Below the pieces are notes generated by a model. The model did no database searches, was not told where the DNA came from, and was given only the letters and a program-made list of their open reading frames with translations. DNA of 64,000 nt from Limnohabitans sp. Bal53 (lineage in GTDB: Bacteria; Pseudomonadota; Gammaproteobacteria; Burkholderiales; Burkholderiaceae_C). Both the position numbers and the translations under genes were made by a program. Below are positions 54,975 to 62,908 of the stretch, piece after piece (the first letter of the stretch is position 1; each line of letters starts with the position of its first letter). The DNA is taken from positions 186,001 through 250,000 of the forward strand of contig NZ_NESH01000006.1 in the NCBI RefSeq assembly GCF_003063355.1, written 5' to 3'.

Positions 54975-55110
54975 AGTTACGCCGTTACGCGATTAGCTTG
55001 AATGTTCGTGTCCTTAGTTTGCTATCCACTTTGCGGATTAACGTTTAGGCGGCAAGGGAACCGACGCCAATAGCCGTAATGCTGGGATCGGTCATTCGAA
55101 GACTCCTGAT
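54975..55110 (-). other. Possible remnant of a second gene cassette
   Basis: Right after the attC junction (on the minus strand) the sequence reads TTATGTATC, AGGAG, then an ATG at 55095 opening a 16-residue frame (MTDPSITAIGVGSLAA, 55045-55095) that stops inside CGCCTAAACG. Ribosome site, short leader and a stop near a GCCTAAA-like box are all features of integron cassettes. The repeat half-sites expected of a second attC are not clear, so this may be a truncated cassette. Nothing else is seen up to the ynjF stop. Confidence 0.35.
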
Positions 55111-55225
55111 ACATAACGCCAAAGTTAACCGGCGCCGGAGCCGAAGGCGGAAGGCACCAACACTGGCCATGAAAATGGCGAAGCCATTGCCAGTGTTGGC
55201 GTCCGCGTTGAACGCCCAGTTAGAC
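55111..55225 (-). repeat. attC recombination site
   Basis: On the minus strand: outer box GTCTAAC (55225-55219), a 5-base spacer, inner box GTTCAAC; a long hairpin with arms CCAACACTGGC and GCCAGTGTTGG (plus 55157-55167 and 55189-55199); then inner box GTTAAC, a spacer TTTGGC and outer box GTTATGT (55117-55111). The inner boxes pair except for one extra base, the extrahelical base that integrases use for polarity. All four boxes stand in the order expected for attC. Confidence 0.7.
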
Positions 55226-55839
55226 CTGGCTCCGAAGCGCGCAGCATTTAGAAACTCGAATGACGTCGAGCATTCAGCACATCTGCCATTTCATCGATGG
55301 AAAGACCTCGACCATCAAGCTTGGGGCGGATTTCGAGAAACTTTGCCAACATTCGCTGGTAGCCATCGATTACTTGGCAATGAGAGTTCAGGTCGCGATC
55401 AGCGAACCGAGTAAATCGATTCATCTCTTTGACCAAGAAGTTCGCAATGCTCATGTATTCCGATTCGTTATTTCCATCGAATCCGGAGAAGGCGACGTGC
55501 TTGCCGAACGGGTCAGCTTTTGCTTCAAGCGCAGATTTTTCGGTGGCATCGAACCGCTCATGGGCCTCTTCGATGAAGGACCACATGTCCAGAATGTCGA
55601 CTATCAAGCTGACTTCGGCTGGGGTTGGCTCCGGTGAATCACCGACGATTCCTGGAAGTTCCCAAGACAAAGCCCATGTGTTGTTCGAGTAGATGGCTTG
55701 CTTGATGAGCTTGGTGTTGACTTCGTCAATCTCAAGCTTTTCGTGCAAGTCCGCGAGCATCGTGACAATCAACTTCTCTGCATTTGTGAATTTCATGTGT
55801 TCTTTCTGGTTGAGTAAGTGGTGTGTCGGGAGGGTCTAA
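55117..55839 (-). mobile_element. Solitary integron gene cassette carrying a YfbU-family gene
   Basis: Read on the minus strand, the cassette would begin TTAGAC (55839-55834), 38 bp before the gene start, and end at the G of the GTTATGT box (55117). The attC 5' box is GTCTAAC, the exact reverse complement of G plus TTAGAC, as required when the cassette closes to a circle. Gene then attC is the normal cassette order. The unit is 723 bp and visibly less GC-rich than its surroundings. No integron integrase is present in the window, so it would be a CALIN-type or secondary-site insertion. Confidence 0.65.
55248..55796 (-). CDS. YfbU family protein, cassette-borne
   Basis: A 182-residue protein that resembles YfbU: KFTNAEKLIVTMLADLHEKL at the start, IVDILDMWSFIEEAHERF, HVAFSGFDGNNESEYMSIANFLV and QVIDGYQRMLAKFLEIRP. 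The E. coli protein has a TNAQRLIL start, a FLGFD core and a KYQRML end. Function is unknown; overproduction of YfbU has been linked to cell death in one report as I recall. Codon use is poorer in G/C than all neighbours, and the gene lies between an attC site and a matching cassette edge, which indicates horizontal transfer. Confidence 0.8.
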   Translation of the reverse strand: MKFTNAEKLIVTMLADLHEKLEIDEVNTKLIKQAIYSNNTWALSWELPGIVGDSPEPTPAEVSLIVDILDMWSFIEEAHERFDATEKSALEAKADPFGKHVAFSGFDGNNESEYMSIANFLVKEMNRFTRFADRDLNSHCQVIDGYQRMLAKFLEIRPKLDGRGLSIDEMADVLNARRHSSF

Positions 55840-56340
55840 TGTGATGTAGACCGCAAAACCCGGTTGATACACCCGGTCTGAGTCGATACATCCTTTTGTT
55901 GAAATCGTTGCAAGCGGCTTGTGCCATGGGGTTCAGGCCAAGCGCTGTATGTGCATGCAGGTATAAATTTCAAGACCAAACCCGGCATCCAATTCCTTGC
56001 AACTTCCCTCCCGCACCATCCAGCGCAGCAGGCATGAAGCACTCCACTATACCCAAATAAATACGAAAAATTAGCTACAAAAACTCTCTGTGTTCAATCA
56101 TCAGCAGTCCCCCAACCCACCCCAAGCACCAACTGGTACCCGCGATTGCGGCGAATATGCAGCTCATTCACCGCAATATTTGCGGTGAATGACGACGACT
56201 CAACGCCTTCACATACAGATTGCACGACACGATGACTCGCAAGCGCGACACATTGAGCGACATAATGGCGATCAATAGTGACGCTCTTGGAGGCCCTAAA
56301 TCCCCTGAGCGCGACAAATGACCCCTCAATAGGCCACCCC
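55840..56340. other. Non-coding, AT-richer gap before the Fic gene
   Basis: About 500 bp with no convincing gene. It contains paired GATACA words (about 55875 and 55892), an AT-rich stretch at 56045-56090, a perfect palindrome at 56165-56191, and the word AGCGCGACA twice (56242-56250 and 56308-56316) with a GAGCGACA between them. Short minus-strand frames here have unbiased composition and no family features. Confidence 0.6.
56165..56191. promoter_or_regulatory. Perfect hyphenated palindrome upstream of the Fic gene
   Basis: CATTCACCGCAA, then TAT, then TTGCGGTGAATG: 12-bp arms without mismatch. About 20 bp upstream an additional half-site TTGCGGCGAAT (56145-56155) repeats the right arm with one change. 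The site ends 149 bp before the Fic ATG. The Fic protein carries its own winged-helix domain, so an autoregulatory operator is plausible. Confidence 0.6.
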
Positions 56341-57792
56341 ATGCCCCGCATCACCCCCGCCGCCGAATTGCAACTGATCGAATCCATCGTGGCCGCGCAC
56401 CCCGGCGGGATCGGCATTGCCGAGATCGAGGCGACCATGGCGCAGCGTCATGGTGGGGCGCTGAACCGCCGCACTTTGCAGCGCCGCTTACTCAAACTGA
56501 TCGATGCGCAGCGGATCGCGTTTGAGGGGCAGAGCATTGCGCTGGTTTACAAGCCGGTGGCGTTGGCTTGGGCGCAGCTTGCGCGTGGGGACGTCAGTGC
56601 CCCTTTGAGCATGGGCGTCGGCGTGGCCGAGGCGGAACCCGATTTGCCGGTTTCGCCCGAAGGCGCCAGCATCCGTGATCGGGTCCGGCAACCGCTGATG
56701 CACCGGCGCCCGGTGGGTTATCGGCGTGAGTTTTTGGAGTCGTATCAGCCGGGTGTGACGTTTTACTTGCCAGCCGCGCTGCGAAGCCAGCTGCACGAGA
56801 TGGGCCGCACGCCCGCCCATGAGCGACCCGCAGGCACCTACGCCCGCGACATCTTGAGCCGTTTGTTGGTGGATTTGTCGTGGGCTTCATCGCGGCTGGA
56901 GGGCAACACCTACAGCCGCCTGGACACGCAAAACCTGATCGAGCATGGTCAGGCCGCGCAGGGCAAGGACGCCATCGAAACGCAGATGATCCTGAACCAC
57001 AAAGCCGCTATCGAGATGCTGATTGAGGACACGGACGAGGACATGAACGAGGTGGGCTTTGATGCCTTCACGTTCAAAAACTTGCATGCCGTGTTGTCGC
57101 AAGACCTGATGCGCGACCCGCAGGCCAGTGGAAGGCTGCGTCGGCGCGTGGTGGAGATTTCGGGCACGGCGTTTCACCCCGTCGCCATGCCTCAGGTGAT
57201 TGAGGACTGTTTTGAGCTGTTGCTGAGCAAAGCTGCCGCCATTCCCGATCCGTTTGAGCAGGTGTTTTTCCTCATGGTGCAGCTGCCGTATTTGCAGCCG
57301 TTTGAAGATGTGAACAAACGCGTGTCGCGCATTGCTGCCAACATGCCGCTGATCCAGCACAAGCTGTGCCCCTTGTCGTTCATCGACGTGCCCGAGCGGG
57401 CTTACATCGAAGGGACTTTGGGCGTGTATGAACTCAACGAGGTCGATTTGTTGCGCGACGTGTTTGTGTGGGCGTATGAGCGTTCGTGCCAGCGTTATCT
57501 GGCCATCACCCAAACCATGGTGGAGCCGAACCCTCTCAAAATCAAATACCGCGAAGCGCTGATTCAGGCCGTGCAGGCGGTGGTCAAAGGCCTGCAAGCG
57601 CCCAGCCCAGACGCGCTGGCTACTGTGGTGGCGGGTATGGGTCTGCCTGCAGCCGATCACGATGCGTTCACCCGCATGTTGGCCGAGGCGCTGCACCAGT
57701 TGCACGAAGGCAGCGTGGCCCGATACCGGCTGCGTCGCTCGGAATACCTGGCTTGGCAGTTGGCTTGCTCGGGTGGTGACGATCACTTGTAA
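56341..57792 (+). CDS. Fic family protein with N-terminal winged helix and altered Fic motif
   Basis: A 483-residue protein: an N-terminal winged-helix-like domain (ITPAAELQLIESIVAAHPG...NRRTLQRRLLKLID), then the Fic domain. SSRLEGNTYS near residue 185 fits the inhibitory (S/T)xxxE(G/N) helix. The catalytic loop reads LQPFEDVNKRVSRIAAN where AMP-transferring Fic proteins have HPFx(D/E)GN(G/K)R, so the catalytic His is Gln and the first Gly is Val. The Asp/Glu, Asn and Arg are kept. It may be inactive in AMPylation or do another reaction. The ATG at 56341 fits the domain start. Confidence 0.85.
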   Translation: MPRITPAAELQLIESIVAAHPGGIGIAEIEATMAQRHGGALNRRTLQRRLLKLIDAQRIAFEGQSIALVYKPVALAWAQLARGDVSAPLSMGVGVAEAEPDLPVSPEGASIRDRVRQPLMHRRPVGYRREFLESYQPGVTFYLPAALRSQLHEMGRTPAHERPAGTYARDILSRLLVDLSWASSRLEGNTYSRLDTQNLIEHGQAAQGKDAIETQMILNHKAAIEMLIEDTDEDMNEVGFDAFTFKNLHAVLSQDLMRDPQASGRLRRRVVEISGTAFHPVAMPQVIEDCFELLLSKAAAIPDPFEQVFFLMVQLPYLQPFEDVNKRVSRIAANMPLIQHKLCPLSFIDVPERAYIEGTLGVYELNEVDLLRDVFVWAYERSCQRYLAITQTMVEPNPLKIKYREALIQAVQAVVKGLQAPSPDALATVVAGMGLPAADHDAFTRMLAEALHQLHEGSVARYRLRRSEYLAWQLACSGGDDHL

Positions 57793-57907
57793 CTTTTTGC
57801 CCAGCCGCACCGAACTGTCAGTTCATCAGCGTTATCGTTCACAGTCTTGGGGAGTGCACATCTCGCACCATCCGCCAAGTGATCGCCCCATCAGGAGTTC
57901 CCCTTTC

Positions 57908-60220
57908 ATGCGTCTTAGACAATCTCTTTTGCTGCTGTTGTTGGGCTTGGTCATTGGCGCTTTTGTCGGCTTGGACCTGAGTCGCTACCTGAGCTTTGAG
58001 CAGCTCAAGGCCAGCCAGGCCAGTTTTGACCAGCTCTATGCACAGCAGCCCGTGATGGTGGCTGCCGTTTACTTTGGGGTTTACGTCTTGGCCACGGCGT
58101 TGTCGATTCCGGGTGCGGTCATCATCACTTTGGGCGGCGGTGCCGTGTTTGGCCTGTGGCAAGGCTTGCTGCTGGTGTCGTTTGCCTCCACCCTCGGTGC
58201 CACTTTGGCTTTTCTGGCTTCACGCTTTGTGCTGCGCGAGTGGGTCGAAGCACGTTTTGGTCAGCGCTTGGCCGACATCAATGCAGGCGTGGACAAAGAG
58301 GGCGCGTTTTACCTCTTCACTTTGCGCCTGATTCCGGTGGTGCCGTTTTTCCTGATCAACCTGCTCATGGGCCTGACGCGCATGAAGACCTGGACGTATT
58401 ACTGGGTGAGCCAGTTGGGCATGCTGGCGGGCACGGCGGTGTATGTGAATGCGGGCACGCAACTGGCGCAGCTGGACTCGGTGCGGGGCATTTTGAGCCC
58501 GGCGTTGTTGGGCAGCTTTGTGCTGCTGGGCATCTTTCCCTTGTTGGCGCGCCGCATCGTGGCGGCTGTGCAAAAGCGCAAGGTCTACGCCCGCTGGACC
58601 AGCGTGCGCCCCAAGAAATTTGACCGCAACCTGATCGTGATCGGCGGAGGCGCGGCAGGTTTGGTGTCGGCCTACATTGCGGCCGCCGTCAAAGCCAAAG
58701 TCACTTTGATCGAGGCGCACAAGATGGGTGGCGACTGCCTGAACTACGGCTGCGTGCCGAGCAAGGCCTTGATCAAGAGCGCCAAGCTGGCCCACCAAAT
58801 GCGGCACGGTGCACAGTACGGCCTGAGCGACACCGCGCCCAGCTTCAGTTTCAAGGCGGTGATGCAGCGTGTGCACGACGTGATCAAAGCCATCGAGCCG
58901 CACGACAGTGTGGAGCGCTACACCGGCTTGGGTGTGGAGGTGCTGCAGGGTTATGGCAAGTTGGTGAACCCCTGGACAGTGGAGGTGACGTTGAACGACG
59001 GCCAGGTGCAGCGCCTGACTGCGCGCAGCATCGTGATTGCGGCGGGCGCACGCCCTATGGTGCCGCCTTTGCCGGGCCTCGATGACGTGGGCTATGTCAC
59101 CAGCGACACGCTGTGGGACGAGTTTGCCAAGCTCGACGAGATTCCGAAGCGCATCGTGGTGCTGGGCGGCGGGCCAATTGGCTGCGAGCTGTCGCAAAGC
59201 TTCGCCCGCCTCGGTGCACAGGTCACGCAGGTCGAGATGGGCGAACGCATCATGGTGCGCGAGGACGAAGAGGTGTCTGCGTTGGCGCGCGACGCGCTGC
59301 AGGCCGACGGCGTGCTGGTGCTCACCGGACACAAGGCGCTGCGCTGCGAATGGCGGCCCACCCCCACTGCGAACGAAGCGAAGCAGTCCATGGATCGCCA
59401 CGCTTCGCTCGCGATGACAGGAGACATGTTGCTTGCGATGCAGGGAGGCAAGTTGCCTGTGATGACAGGAGACAAGTTGTCTGCGATGACAGAGGATGAG
59501 TCGCCCCCGATGACCAAATACCTGATCGTCGAGCACGGAGGTCAAGAGCGCGCCATTCCATTTGATGCGCTGGTCTGCGCTGTGGGCCGTGTGGCCCGTC
59601 TGCAAGGTTATGGCCTCGAAGACATTGGGGTGCCCACGCACCGCACCGTCGAGACCAATGAGTATTTGCAAACGCTCTACCCCAATATCTTCGCGGCAGG
59701 CGATGTGGCTGGGCCTTACCAGTTCACGCACACGGCCGCGCACCAAGCTTGGTATGCGGCAGTCAACGCGCTGTTTGGTGATTTCAAATCCTTCAAGGTC
59801 GACTACCGCGTGATCCCCTGGGCCACCTTCATCGACCCCGAGGTGGCGCGTGTGGGCCTGAACGAACAAGAGGCGCAAGCCCAAGGCATCGCTTACGAGG
59901 TGACGAAGTACGGCATCGACGACTTGGACCGGGCGATTGCCGACAGTGAGGCGCACGGCTTTGTGAAAGTGCTCACCGTGCCGGGCAAAGACCGCATTTT
60001 GGGTGTCACCATCGTGGGCTCGCACGCGGGCGATCTGCTGGCCGAATACGTGCTGGCCATGAAGCATGGCCTGGGCTTGAACAAGATTTTGGGCACCATC
60101 CACACTTACCCGACCATGGCCGAGGCCAACAAGTACGCCGCCGGTGAATGGAAGCGTGCCCATGCACCGCAAAAGTTGCTGGCTTGGGTGAAGAAGTTCC
60201 ACGATTGGCGGCGTGGATGA
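57908..60220 (+). CDS. VTT (TVP38/DedA-like) membrane domain fused to a pyridine nucleotide-disulphide oxidoreductase
   Basis: A 770-residue fusion. Residues 1-225 form a membrane domain of the TVP38/TMEM64 type (VIITLGGGAVFGLWQG, FTLRLIPVVPFFLINLLMGLTRM). From residue 238 follows a flavoprotein reductase: FAD motif LIVIGGGAAGLVSAYIA, redox pair GGDCLNYGCVPSK (Cys277, Cys282), NAD motif VVLGGGPIGCELSQSF, and FAAGDVAGPYQFTHTA. Such fusions are known in proteobacteria. Residues about 480-536 are extra, encoded by a palindromic repeat plus a 24-bp tandem repeat in frame. AGGAG lies 10 bp before the ATG. It overlaps DUF3047 by ATGA. Confidence 0.9.
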   Translation: MRLRQSLLLLLLGLVIGAFVGLDLSRYLSFEQLKASQASFDQLYAQQPVMVAAVYFGVYVLATALSIPGAVIITLGGGAVFGLWQGLLLVSFASTLGATLAFLASRFVLREWVEARFGQRLADINAGVDKEGAFYLFTLRLIPVVPFFLINLLMGLTRMKTWTYYWVSQLGMLAGTAVYVNAGTQLAQLDSVRGILSPALLGSFVLLGIFPLLARRIVAAVQKRKVYARWTSVRPKKFDRNLIVIGGGAAGLVSAYIAAAVKAKVTLIEAHKMGGDCLNYGCVPSKALIKSAKLAHQMRHGAQYGLSDTAPSFSFKAVMQRVHDVIKAIEPHDSVERYTGLGVEVLQGYGKLVNPWTVEVTLNDGQVQRLTARSIVIAAGARPMVPPLPGLDDVGYVTSDTLWDEFAKLDEIPKRIVVLGGGPIGCELSQSFARLGAQVTQVEMGERIMVREDEEVSALARDALQADGVLVLTGHKALRCEWRPTPTANEAKQSMDRHASLAMTGDMLLAMQGGKLPVMTGDKLSAMTEDESPPMTKYLIVEHGGQERAIPFDALVCAVGRVARLQGYGLEDIGVPTHRTVETNEYLQTLYPNIFAAGDVAGPYQFTHTAAHQAWYAAVNALFGDFKSFKVDYRVIPWATFIDPEVARVGLNEQEAQAQGIAYEVTKYGIDDLDRAIADSEAHGFVKVLTVPGKDRILGVTIVGSHAGDLLAEYVLAMKHGLGLNKILGTIHTYPTMAEANKYAAGEWKRAHAPQKLLAWVKKFHDWRRG
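59365..59418. repeat. Palindromic short interspersed repeat, copy B, inside the reductase gene
   Basis: The left half runs CACTGCG-AACGAAGCGAAGCAG-TCCATG and the right half GGATCGCCACGCTTCGCTCG-CGATGAC. CGAACGAAGCG pairs with CGCTTCGCTCG with one mismatch, so the whole unit folds as a long hairpin, and each half also folds alone. The right half differs from copy A at 29534 by a single base over about 26. It is in frame with the reductase. Confidence 0.8.
59411..59506 (+). repeat. 24-bp tandem repeat, four copies, coding for an 8-residue repeat
   Basis: Four units of exactly 24 bp at 59411, 59435, 59459 and 59483. The translation is AMTGDMLL / AMQGGKLP / VMTGDKLS / AMTEDESP, followed by PMT. 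The first unit starts within the CGATGAC end of palindromic copy B, so the array seems to have grown from the end of that element. The units are imperfect, which suggests it is not recent. Confidence 0.85.
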
Positions 60221-60972
60221 TTCATTTGTTGAAACCTGTTCCTGCGCTGCTGGCGCTGGGCATGGCCTGCGCTACAGCTTTCGCCACTGCGCAAAGCCTG
60301 TCGCCTTTGGTGCCCGCCGATGGTGCAGCCGCCAGTACTTGGCGCTTTGTGGGCTTTCCCAAGTCCAAGGCCGACATTCCCGCCACCCGCTTCGAGTTGG
60401 CCGAGGTGCAAGGCGAGCGGGCCCTTAAGGTCAGCACCCGCGCTTCGTATGGCACCTGGGTGCACGACCTGCCCAAAGCCGAGCCGGGTCGCCTGCAATG
60501 GCGCTGGCGTCTGGACCAGCCACTCACGGGTGGGCAAGTTGTGGCCGACATTTTGACCAAAGCCGGTGACGATGCGGCGCTCAAGGTTTGCGTGATGTTT
60601 GACCACCCGCTGGACCAGGTGCCTTTTGTAGAGCGCACCTTGTTGCGCATTGCCAGAAGCGTGAGCGGCGAAGACTTGCCTGCGGCTACGCTTTGTTATG
60701 TGTGGGACAGCGTGCATGCAGCGGGCCTGCAAGCGGCCAACCCCTACACAAAACGGGTGCGCTTCATCACTTTGCAAGGCAAGGGTGCGCCCCTGGCCCA
60801 ATGGCAAGCCGAAACCCGCGATGTGGCTGCTGACTTTGCGAAATGGTTTGCCGAGGAGTTGCCAGCAGGCGCTGCCGCGCCCAAAGTGCTTGCGGTGCTG
60901 ATTGGAGCGGACAGCGACAACACGGGTGCTCAGAGTGTGGGTTGGGTCAAAGGCATCGATTGGGTGCGCTGA
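60217..60972 (+). CDS. DUF3047 family exported protein
   Basis: A 251-residue protein with a signal peptide (ALLALGMACATAFATAQS) and the DUF3047 body: WRFVGFPKSKADIPATRFELAEVQGERALKV, LQWRWRLDQPLTGG, CYVWDSVHAAG, RDVAADFAKWF and AVLIGADSDNTG. Function unknown; the domain resembles carbohydrate- or wall-binding jelly-roll folds. It starts in an ATGA overlap with the reductase fusion and is probably co-expressed. Confidence 0.87.
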   Translation: MIHLLKPVPALLALGMACATAFATAQSLSPLVPADGAAASTWRFVGFPKSKADIPATRFELAEVQGERALKVSTRASYGTWVHDLPKAEPGRLQWRWRLDQPLTGGQVVADILTKAGDDAALKVCVMFDHPLDQVPFVERTLLRIARSVSGEDLPAATLCYVWDSVHAAGLQAANPYTKRVRFITLQGKGAPLAQWQAETRDVAADFAKWFAEELPAGAAAPKVLAVLIGADSDNTGAQSVGWVKGIDWVR

Positions 60973-61109
60973 AAACATGGCCCTCTTGGGGGGCTGGTCA
61001 TGCCGCTCGATCGCAATGGGTTCATTCATCTGGATGTGAAAAAGGCTGAGTCTGCAGCGATGTGTATGTTGCGGGCAGCAGCATAGGTCGTGAGACGGAT
61101 AATTCGGGG

Positions 61110-61961
61110 ATGATTGACCGACTCAAGCTTTACCTGGACCTGATTCGCTGGAACCGACCTGCCGGCTGGCTGTTGTTGTTGTGGCCCACTTTGTCGGCTT
61201 TGTGGGTGGCGGCTGACGGCTTCCCGGGCTGGCATTTGGTGGCGGTGTTCACGTTGGGCACCATCCTCATGCGCAGCGCGGGTTGTTGCGTCAACGATGT
61301 GGCCGATCGCGAGTTTGACAAACACGTCAAGCGCACGGCCCAGCGCCCTGTGACCAGCGGGCGTTTGGGCGTCAAAGAGGCCTTGCTTTTGGGGGTGGTC
61401 TTGGCGCTGTGGGCTTTTGTGTTGGTGCTCAGTACCAACCGCGTGACGGTCGCTTGGTCGTTTGCAGCTTTGGCCGTGACCTTGGCTTACCCCTATGCCA
61501 AACGTTTTGTGTCCATGCCCCAGGCGGTGTTGGGGGTGGCCTTCAGTTTTGGAATTCCGATGGCTTTTGCGGCGGTCCAAAGCGAAGTTCCACTGCTCGC
61601 TTGGGGTCTACTGATGGGCAATTTGTTTTGGGTGTTGGCGTATGACACCGAGTACGCGATGGTGGACCGCGACGATGATCTGAAGATCGGCATGAAAACC
61701 TCTGCCATTACGCTGGGTCAATGGGATGTGGCGGCCATTGCGGGTTTCTATGCGGCCTTTTTGACCATATGGGCGCTGCTGCTGGACGCGCCCGAGGGCA
61801 GCGCTTGGCTGTGGGTGGGTTTGGCTGGTGCGGCCGCCCAGGCGGTGTGGCATGTGTGGTTGATCAAGGACCGCAGCCGAGAGGGCTGCTTCAAAGCTTT
61901 CAGGTTGAACCACTGGGTAGGCTTTAGCGTGTTTCTGGGTTTGGTCCTGTCTCATACCTGA
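61110..61961 (+). CDS. ubiA: 4-hydroxybenzoate polyprenyltransferase
   Basis: Membrane prenyltransferase that attaches the polyprenyl chain to 4-hydroxybenzoate in ubiquinone synthesis. The 283-residue protein has eight or nine hydrophobic segments and both Asp-rich motifs: NDVADREFD near residue 68 and [12 protein letters not shown] near residue 182. [17 protein letters not shown] is the usual start. The ATG at 61110 is preceded by GGGG. It converges with proC; a small GCGGGT-gttg-ACCCGC hairpin lies between them (61977-61992) without a U-tract. Confidence 0.95.
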   Translation: MIDRLKLYLDLIRWNRPAGWLLLLWPTLSALWVAADGFPGWHLVAVFTLGTILMRSAGCCVNDVADREFDKHVKRTAQRPVTSGRLGVKEALLLGVVLALWAFVLVLSTNRVTVAWSFAALAVTLAYPYAKRFVSMPQAVLGVAFSFGIPMAFAAVQSEVPLLAWGLLMGNLFWVLAYDTEYAMVDRDDDLKIGMKTSAITLGQWDVAAIAGFYAAFLTIWALLLDAPEGSAWLWVGLAGAAAQAVWHVWLIKDRSREGCFKAFRLNHWVGFSVFLGLVLSHT

Positions 61962-61994
61962 TGTCCAAAGCCCCTGGCGGGTGTTGACCCGCGT

Positions 61995-62819
61995 TCAGGC
62001 CTTGCCGAATTCGTCACCCAACTCGCGCGCCCGTCGCTCGGCCGCTTGCATGGCCGTGACAAAAGCGGGCTTGATACCGGCAGCCTCCATCGCGGTGAGG
62101 GCCGCATAGGTGGTGCCGCCTTTGGAGGTGACACGCTGGCGCAACACCGCAGGCGATTCGGTGGAAGCCGCAGCCAGGCTGGCTGCACCCGCAAACGTGG
62201 CCACCGCCAGCTGATAGGCCTGCTCGGCACTCAGGCCCATGCCCTGGCCCGCTTCGGTCATGGCTTCAAGGAAATAAAACACATAGGCCGGACCGGACCC
62301 CGACAAGGCGGTCACCGCGTCCAGCTGCGACTCCTGCTGCACCCAGATGAATTGTCCGGTGGTGCCAATGACTTGTTCTACCAGCGTCTGGTCTGCCGGA
62401 GTGACAGATGGGCAGGCAAACAAGCCGGTGATGCCTTGGCCCACAAGAGCCGGGGTGTTGGGCATGCAGCGCACCACCCGATCGGTGCCGACCCAGCGCG
62501 CAATGCTGTCGGTGCGTATGCCTGCGGCCACCGACAGGTGCAAGGCGGCGCGGGTGTGGGCCATGACCGGCGCAGCCGCTTCGCTGAAGATTTGTGGTTT
62601 GACCGCCCAGACCACCAAGTCAGCCCGGGCCAGGGCTGGGCCTGCGACGGGCAAGGCGGTGATGCCGAAGTCCTTGTGCAGTTTGGCGGCGGTATCGGCA
62701 AAGGGTTCGACCACGGTGAATTGATCGGGCCGCATACCTTGACGGATCAAACCGCCAATGATGGCGCTGGCCATGTTGCCGCCGCCGATGAAGGCCATGT
62801 GGTGTGCAAAAGTCGTCAT
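61995..62819 (-). CDS. proC: Pyrroline-5-carboxylate reductase
   Basis: Last step of proline synthesis: NADPH reduction of pyrroline-5-carboxylate. The 274-residue protein has the Rossmann start MAFIGGGNMASAIIGGL, VWAVKPQ, RCMPNTPALVGQG and the signature run LSGSGPAYVFYFLEAM...TSKGGTTYAAL. The start MTTFAHH at 62819 is the first in-frame codon with family sequence behind it. Divergent from glpK, with about 90 bp between. Confidence 0.96.
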   Translation of the reverse strand: MTTFAHHMAFIGGGNMASAIIGGLIRQGMRPDQFTVVEPFADTAAKLHKDFGITALPVAGPALARADLVVWAVKPQIFSEAAAPVMAHTRAALHLSVAAGIRTDSIARWVGTDRVVRCMPNTPALVGQGITGLFACPSVTPADQTLVEQVIGTTGQFIWVQQESQLDAVTALSGSGPAYVFYFLEAMTEAGQGMGLSAEQAYQLAVATFAGAASLAAASTESPAVLRQRVTSKGGTTYAALTAMEAAGIKPAFVTAMQAAERRARELGDEFGKA

Positions 62820-62908
62820 GGTGCCAAGTCTCGCTGGTGTCTTTGTACAAAGGTCAATCGGGGAATTGTCGCTGTTTGTACTGGCTGCTTTGAGCTAATC
62901 TTATGCAC

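Noticed and set aside
54975-55060. A second complete attC site
   Set aside because: GCCTAAA and GTTAC words are present, but the inner boxes do not pair, so only a possible remnant is reported.
55836-56042. 68-codon minus-strand frame upstream of the cassette
   Set aside because: No family likeness, no ribosome site, and it crosses the predicted cassette edge.
56094-56438. 114-codon minus-strand frame over the Fic upstream region
   Set aside because: Contains the perfect palindrome and the Fic start; composition is not protein-like.
59411-59506. Repeated 24-bp units considered as a CRISPR array
   Set aside because: Units are directly adjacent with no spacers, are in frame within a gene, and no cas genes are present.
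58220-60202. Open frame of 660 codons opposite the VTT-reductase gene
   Set aside because: Antisense shadow with arginine/histidine-rich translation; the plus-strand frame has all reductase motifs.
61977-61992. GCGGGT-gttg-ACCCGC hairpin as a ubiA/proC terminator
   Set aside because: Six-base-pair stem without a U-tract; too weak to call.
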